Shown here: positions 62,120-64,000 of the stretch, piece by piece
Position numbering within the stretch: position 1 is the stretch's first letter
Layout: every line of letters begins with the position of its first letter
From: Pelecanus crispus
Lineage: Eukaryota; Chordata; Aves; Pelecaniformes; Pelecanidae
Assembly: GCF_030463565.1 (NCBI RefSeq)
Contig: NC_134644.1
Span: 149,755,967 to 149,819,966 of the forward strand
Length of the DNA stretch: 64,000 nt
Direction: 5' to 3'
Notes under the pieces: generated by a model
Seen by the model: only the letters and a program-made list of their open reading frames with translations
What the model was told of the DNA's origin: nothing
The model's database searches: none
Made by a program: the position numbers and the translations under genes

Positions 62120-63173
62120 TCCCCCCCATCTTTGCTCATTACCATCTTCCAGTGGTAGAGTACCTGTTCTTATTATTGCCTTGTTGTGTTTTTAAGTGTT
62201 TTGTTTCCTCCCTAGCATGTGAGTTTTATGCCCACAGGGTGAAGTGGTGAATGTGTGTGCTGAAGAGTTATTTTCTTTCAGTGGGGAGGAGAACACAGTT
62301 GTGGCCAAGGTAGTTTCGAATTGATCTCTGAGGGAATTGGAAAACTGATGAACCTGATTCTCCCCTGCTTGATGTTGTGTGTGCTCGCTTTTGACACTGC
62401 AGAATTGTTAACAAAAATAGTCTCCTTCTGAGTAGGCAGCATCTTCTGTCTGCTTTGCACAGGCTTGGGGAATGCGCAAGGCATAAAGACAGCAGAAAGC
62501 TGGGTGATAACTGTAGAGATGTAACGGTAATGCTGTAGCATGACTGAAGAAATCAGGAAGCACCACTGATTATTTGTGAACACTTTTCACTTGTGGGATT
62601 AGTACAGCGGCAGTAATTGTTCATAGGAAACATCTCAATGAGAGACTGTGCTAAGGCAATATCCTGTGGCAACAGGATACAGCAATATTGTCTTCTGTTC
62701 TACTAAGGGACCAAGAAACAAGGATAAAACCCTCCCTCGCTTGCGGTGTAACAAGAGGAAATAAGAGCAGACCATGTTTTATAAGTCTCTGGTGAGCTTG
62801 TGGAAGAGTCTAGTTATGTTTCGTAGCACTATGCATGTTGTCTTGCTGCCCTTAGAGACAGGCATTGGGGTGTGCTGTGGGATTTATTTTCTTGCCCTGC
62901 ATTTAGGGGCTTTCCCTCCAGGATGTCTGTATATGTTATCGACTGACAATTCATTAATTTTTACTTTGCTTCCTACATTCTCTGTATGCCAACATGCCAG
63001 ACTGCATTCTGCAGTGCAGTCTTTGTGCTCACTTTTGGGCAAATCCTAGCTGTCAGCAAGAGAACTTAGATGTCATTAGAAGAAATGGAGCCTGTGCTTT
63101 AGGAGGTGATTGTATTGTACAGTGGGTTCTTGCTATTTGAGCAGTGATTAAGGAGTCAAATTTCAGGTAACTT

Positions 63174-63903
63174 CATAGAATCATAGAATCGTTTAGGTTG
63201 GAAAAGACCTTTAAGATCATCCAGTCCAACCATTAACCTACACTACCAAGTCCACACTAAACCAGTCAAGGGTAGACTAGACTAAACCATGTCACAAAGT
63301 GCCACATCTACCCATTTTTTGAACACTTCGAGGGATGGTGACTCCACCACCTCTTTGGGCAGCCTGTTCCAATGCTTGGCTACCCTTTCCGTGAAGAAAT
63401 TTTTCCTAATATCCAGCCTAAACCTCCCCTGGCGCAGCTTGAGCCCATTTCCTCTTGTCCTATTGCTAACTATTTGGGAGAAGAGACCAACACCCACCTC
63501 ACTACAACCTCCTTTCAGGTAGTTGTAGAGAGCGATAAGGTCTCCCCTCAGCCTCCTCTTCTCTAAGCTAAACAACCCCAGTTCCCTCAGCCGCTCCTCA
63601 TAAGGCCTGTGCTCCACACCCTTCACCAGCCTTGTTGCCCTTCTCTGGACACACTCCAGCACCTCAATGTCTTTCTTGTATTGAGGGGCCCAAAACTGGA
63701 CACAGTATTCCAGGTGTGGCCTCACCAGCGCCGAGTACAGGGGCACAATCACCTCCCTGCTCCTGCTGGCCACACTATTCCTGATACAAGCCAGGATGCT
63801 GTTGGCCACCTTGGCCACCTGTGCACACTGCTGGCTCATGTTCAGCCGGCTGTCGACCAGCACCCCCAGGTCCTTTTCAGCCAGGCAGCTTTCCAGCCTA
63901 TTA
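63174..63903 (-). mobile_element. CR1 LINE 3' fragment with intact ORF2 C-terminus, antisense in CPQ intron 3
   Basis: It starts with the inverted tail TCATAGAATCATAGAATCG. On the minus strand an uninterrupted frame of about 205 codons encodes the C-terminal region of the CR1 ORF2 protein ([14 protein letters not shown], then [62 protein letters not shown]). The lack of stops suggests it is the youngest CR1 copy here. It is 5'-truncated near 63903, so it has no RT catalytic core and cannot move by itself. Confidence 0.93.
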
Positions 63904-64000
63904 TTTCTCATAATAGTGAGAAATCTGTAGATGATGTTTCTTAAGTCCCAGTCTCTCTTTGGGTTTTGCCAAACTTTTTGCCTCTTTTTGCTTTGAACTG

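Larger units (their letters stand above)
18700..64000 (+). other. CPQ: CPQ gene, 5' part (exons 1-3)
   Basis: Carboxypeptidase Q (also called plasma glutamate carboxypeptidase) is a secreted and lysosomal zinc dipeptidase of the M28 family that hydrolyses unsubstituted dipeptides. Coding exon 2 (42616-43072) and exon 3 (54799-55006) join in phase and give 211 residues that align with human CPQ from the start methionine to the ASFSI segment. The catalytic zinc-binding domain and the C-terminus lie beyond the window. The gene follows SDC2 on the same strand, as in mammals. Its left boundary is inferred from the CpG island. Confidence 0.9.
55007..64000 (+). other. CPQ: CPQ intron 3, 5' part
   Basis: Intron sequence from the donor GTAAGC at 55007 to the window end; exon 4 is not reached. 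It contains an antisense solo LTR (55930-56619), a sense solo LTR (61570-62119) and an antisense CR1 (63174-63903). The remaining open frames have no recognised content. Confidence 0.85.

Noticed and set aside
63282..63911. 209-codon minus-strand open frame as a host gene
   Set aside because: It is the C-terminus of CR1 ORF2 adjoining the CR1 3' tail.
1..64000. CRISPR array, bacterial operon or integrated large virus
   Set aside because: No direct-repeat array with regular spacers and no dense coding. The content is ordinary avian gene and repeat landscape, and the retroviral traces are solo LTRs only.

Overview
The window is nuclear DNA from a bird. It contains multi-exon vertebrate genes with GT-AG introns, CR1 LINE fragments carrying the typical avian ATTCTATG-type 3' tail, and solo retroviral LTRs of a kind common in avian genomes. 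The two genes are the orthologues of human SDC2 and CPQ, which are also neighbours in the same order on human chromosome 8q22. I cannot name the species.

Layout. Positions 1-7445 hold the 3' part of SDC2 (syndecan-2) on the + strand: coding exons 3, 4 and 5 and a roughly 2.1 kb 3' UTR with several poly(A) signals. Positions 7446-17950 are intergenic; I see no gene there, one short CR1 remnant and a GC-rich shoulder at the right end. A 581-bp solo LTR with a perfect 5-bp target duplication lies at 17951-18531. It directly abuts a strong CpG island (18532 to about 19400), which I infer to be the CPQ promoter and untranslated first exon. From there to the window end lies the 5' part of CPQ (carboxypeptidase Q, an M28-family metallopeptidase) on the + strand. 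It has an inferred non-coding exon 1, an intron of about 24 kb, coding exon 2 with the start codon and signal peptide (42616-43072), an 11.7 kb intron, coding exon 3 (54799-55006), and intron 3 running off the window. The zinc ligands of CPQ are encoded downstream and are not present here.

The introns carry most of the repeats. There are seven CR1 pieces in all, five of them antisense to the genes. Two of these are long RT/endonuclease-bearing relics lying as an inverted pair in CPQ intron 1. Two further solo LTRs lie in CPQ intron 3, one of them a second copy of the family found at the CpG island. There are also several simple repeats.

The two genes do not work together. SDC2 is a plasma-membrane heparan-sulfate proteoglycan and CPQ is a secreted/lysosomal peptidase. 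I found no RNA genes, no CRISPR array and no evidence of a novel system. The more interesting points are the LTR at the CPQ promoter, a serine-to-cysteine change in the SDC2 cytoplasmic tail, and an extra glycosylation sequon in CPQ.
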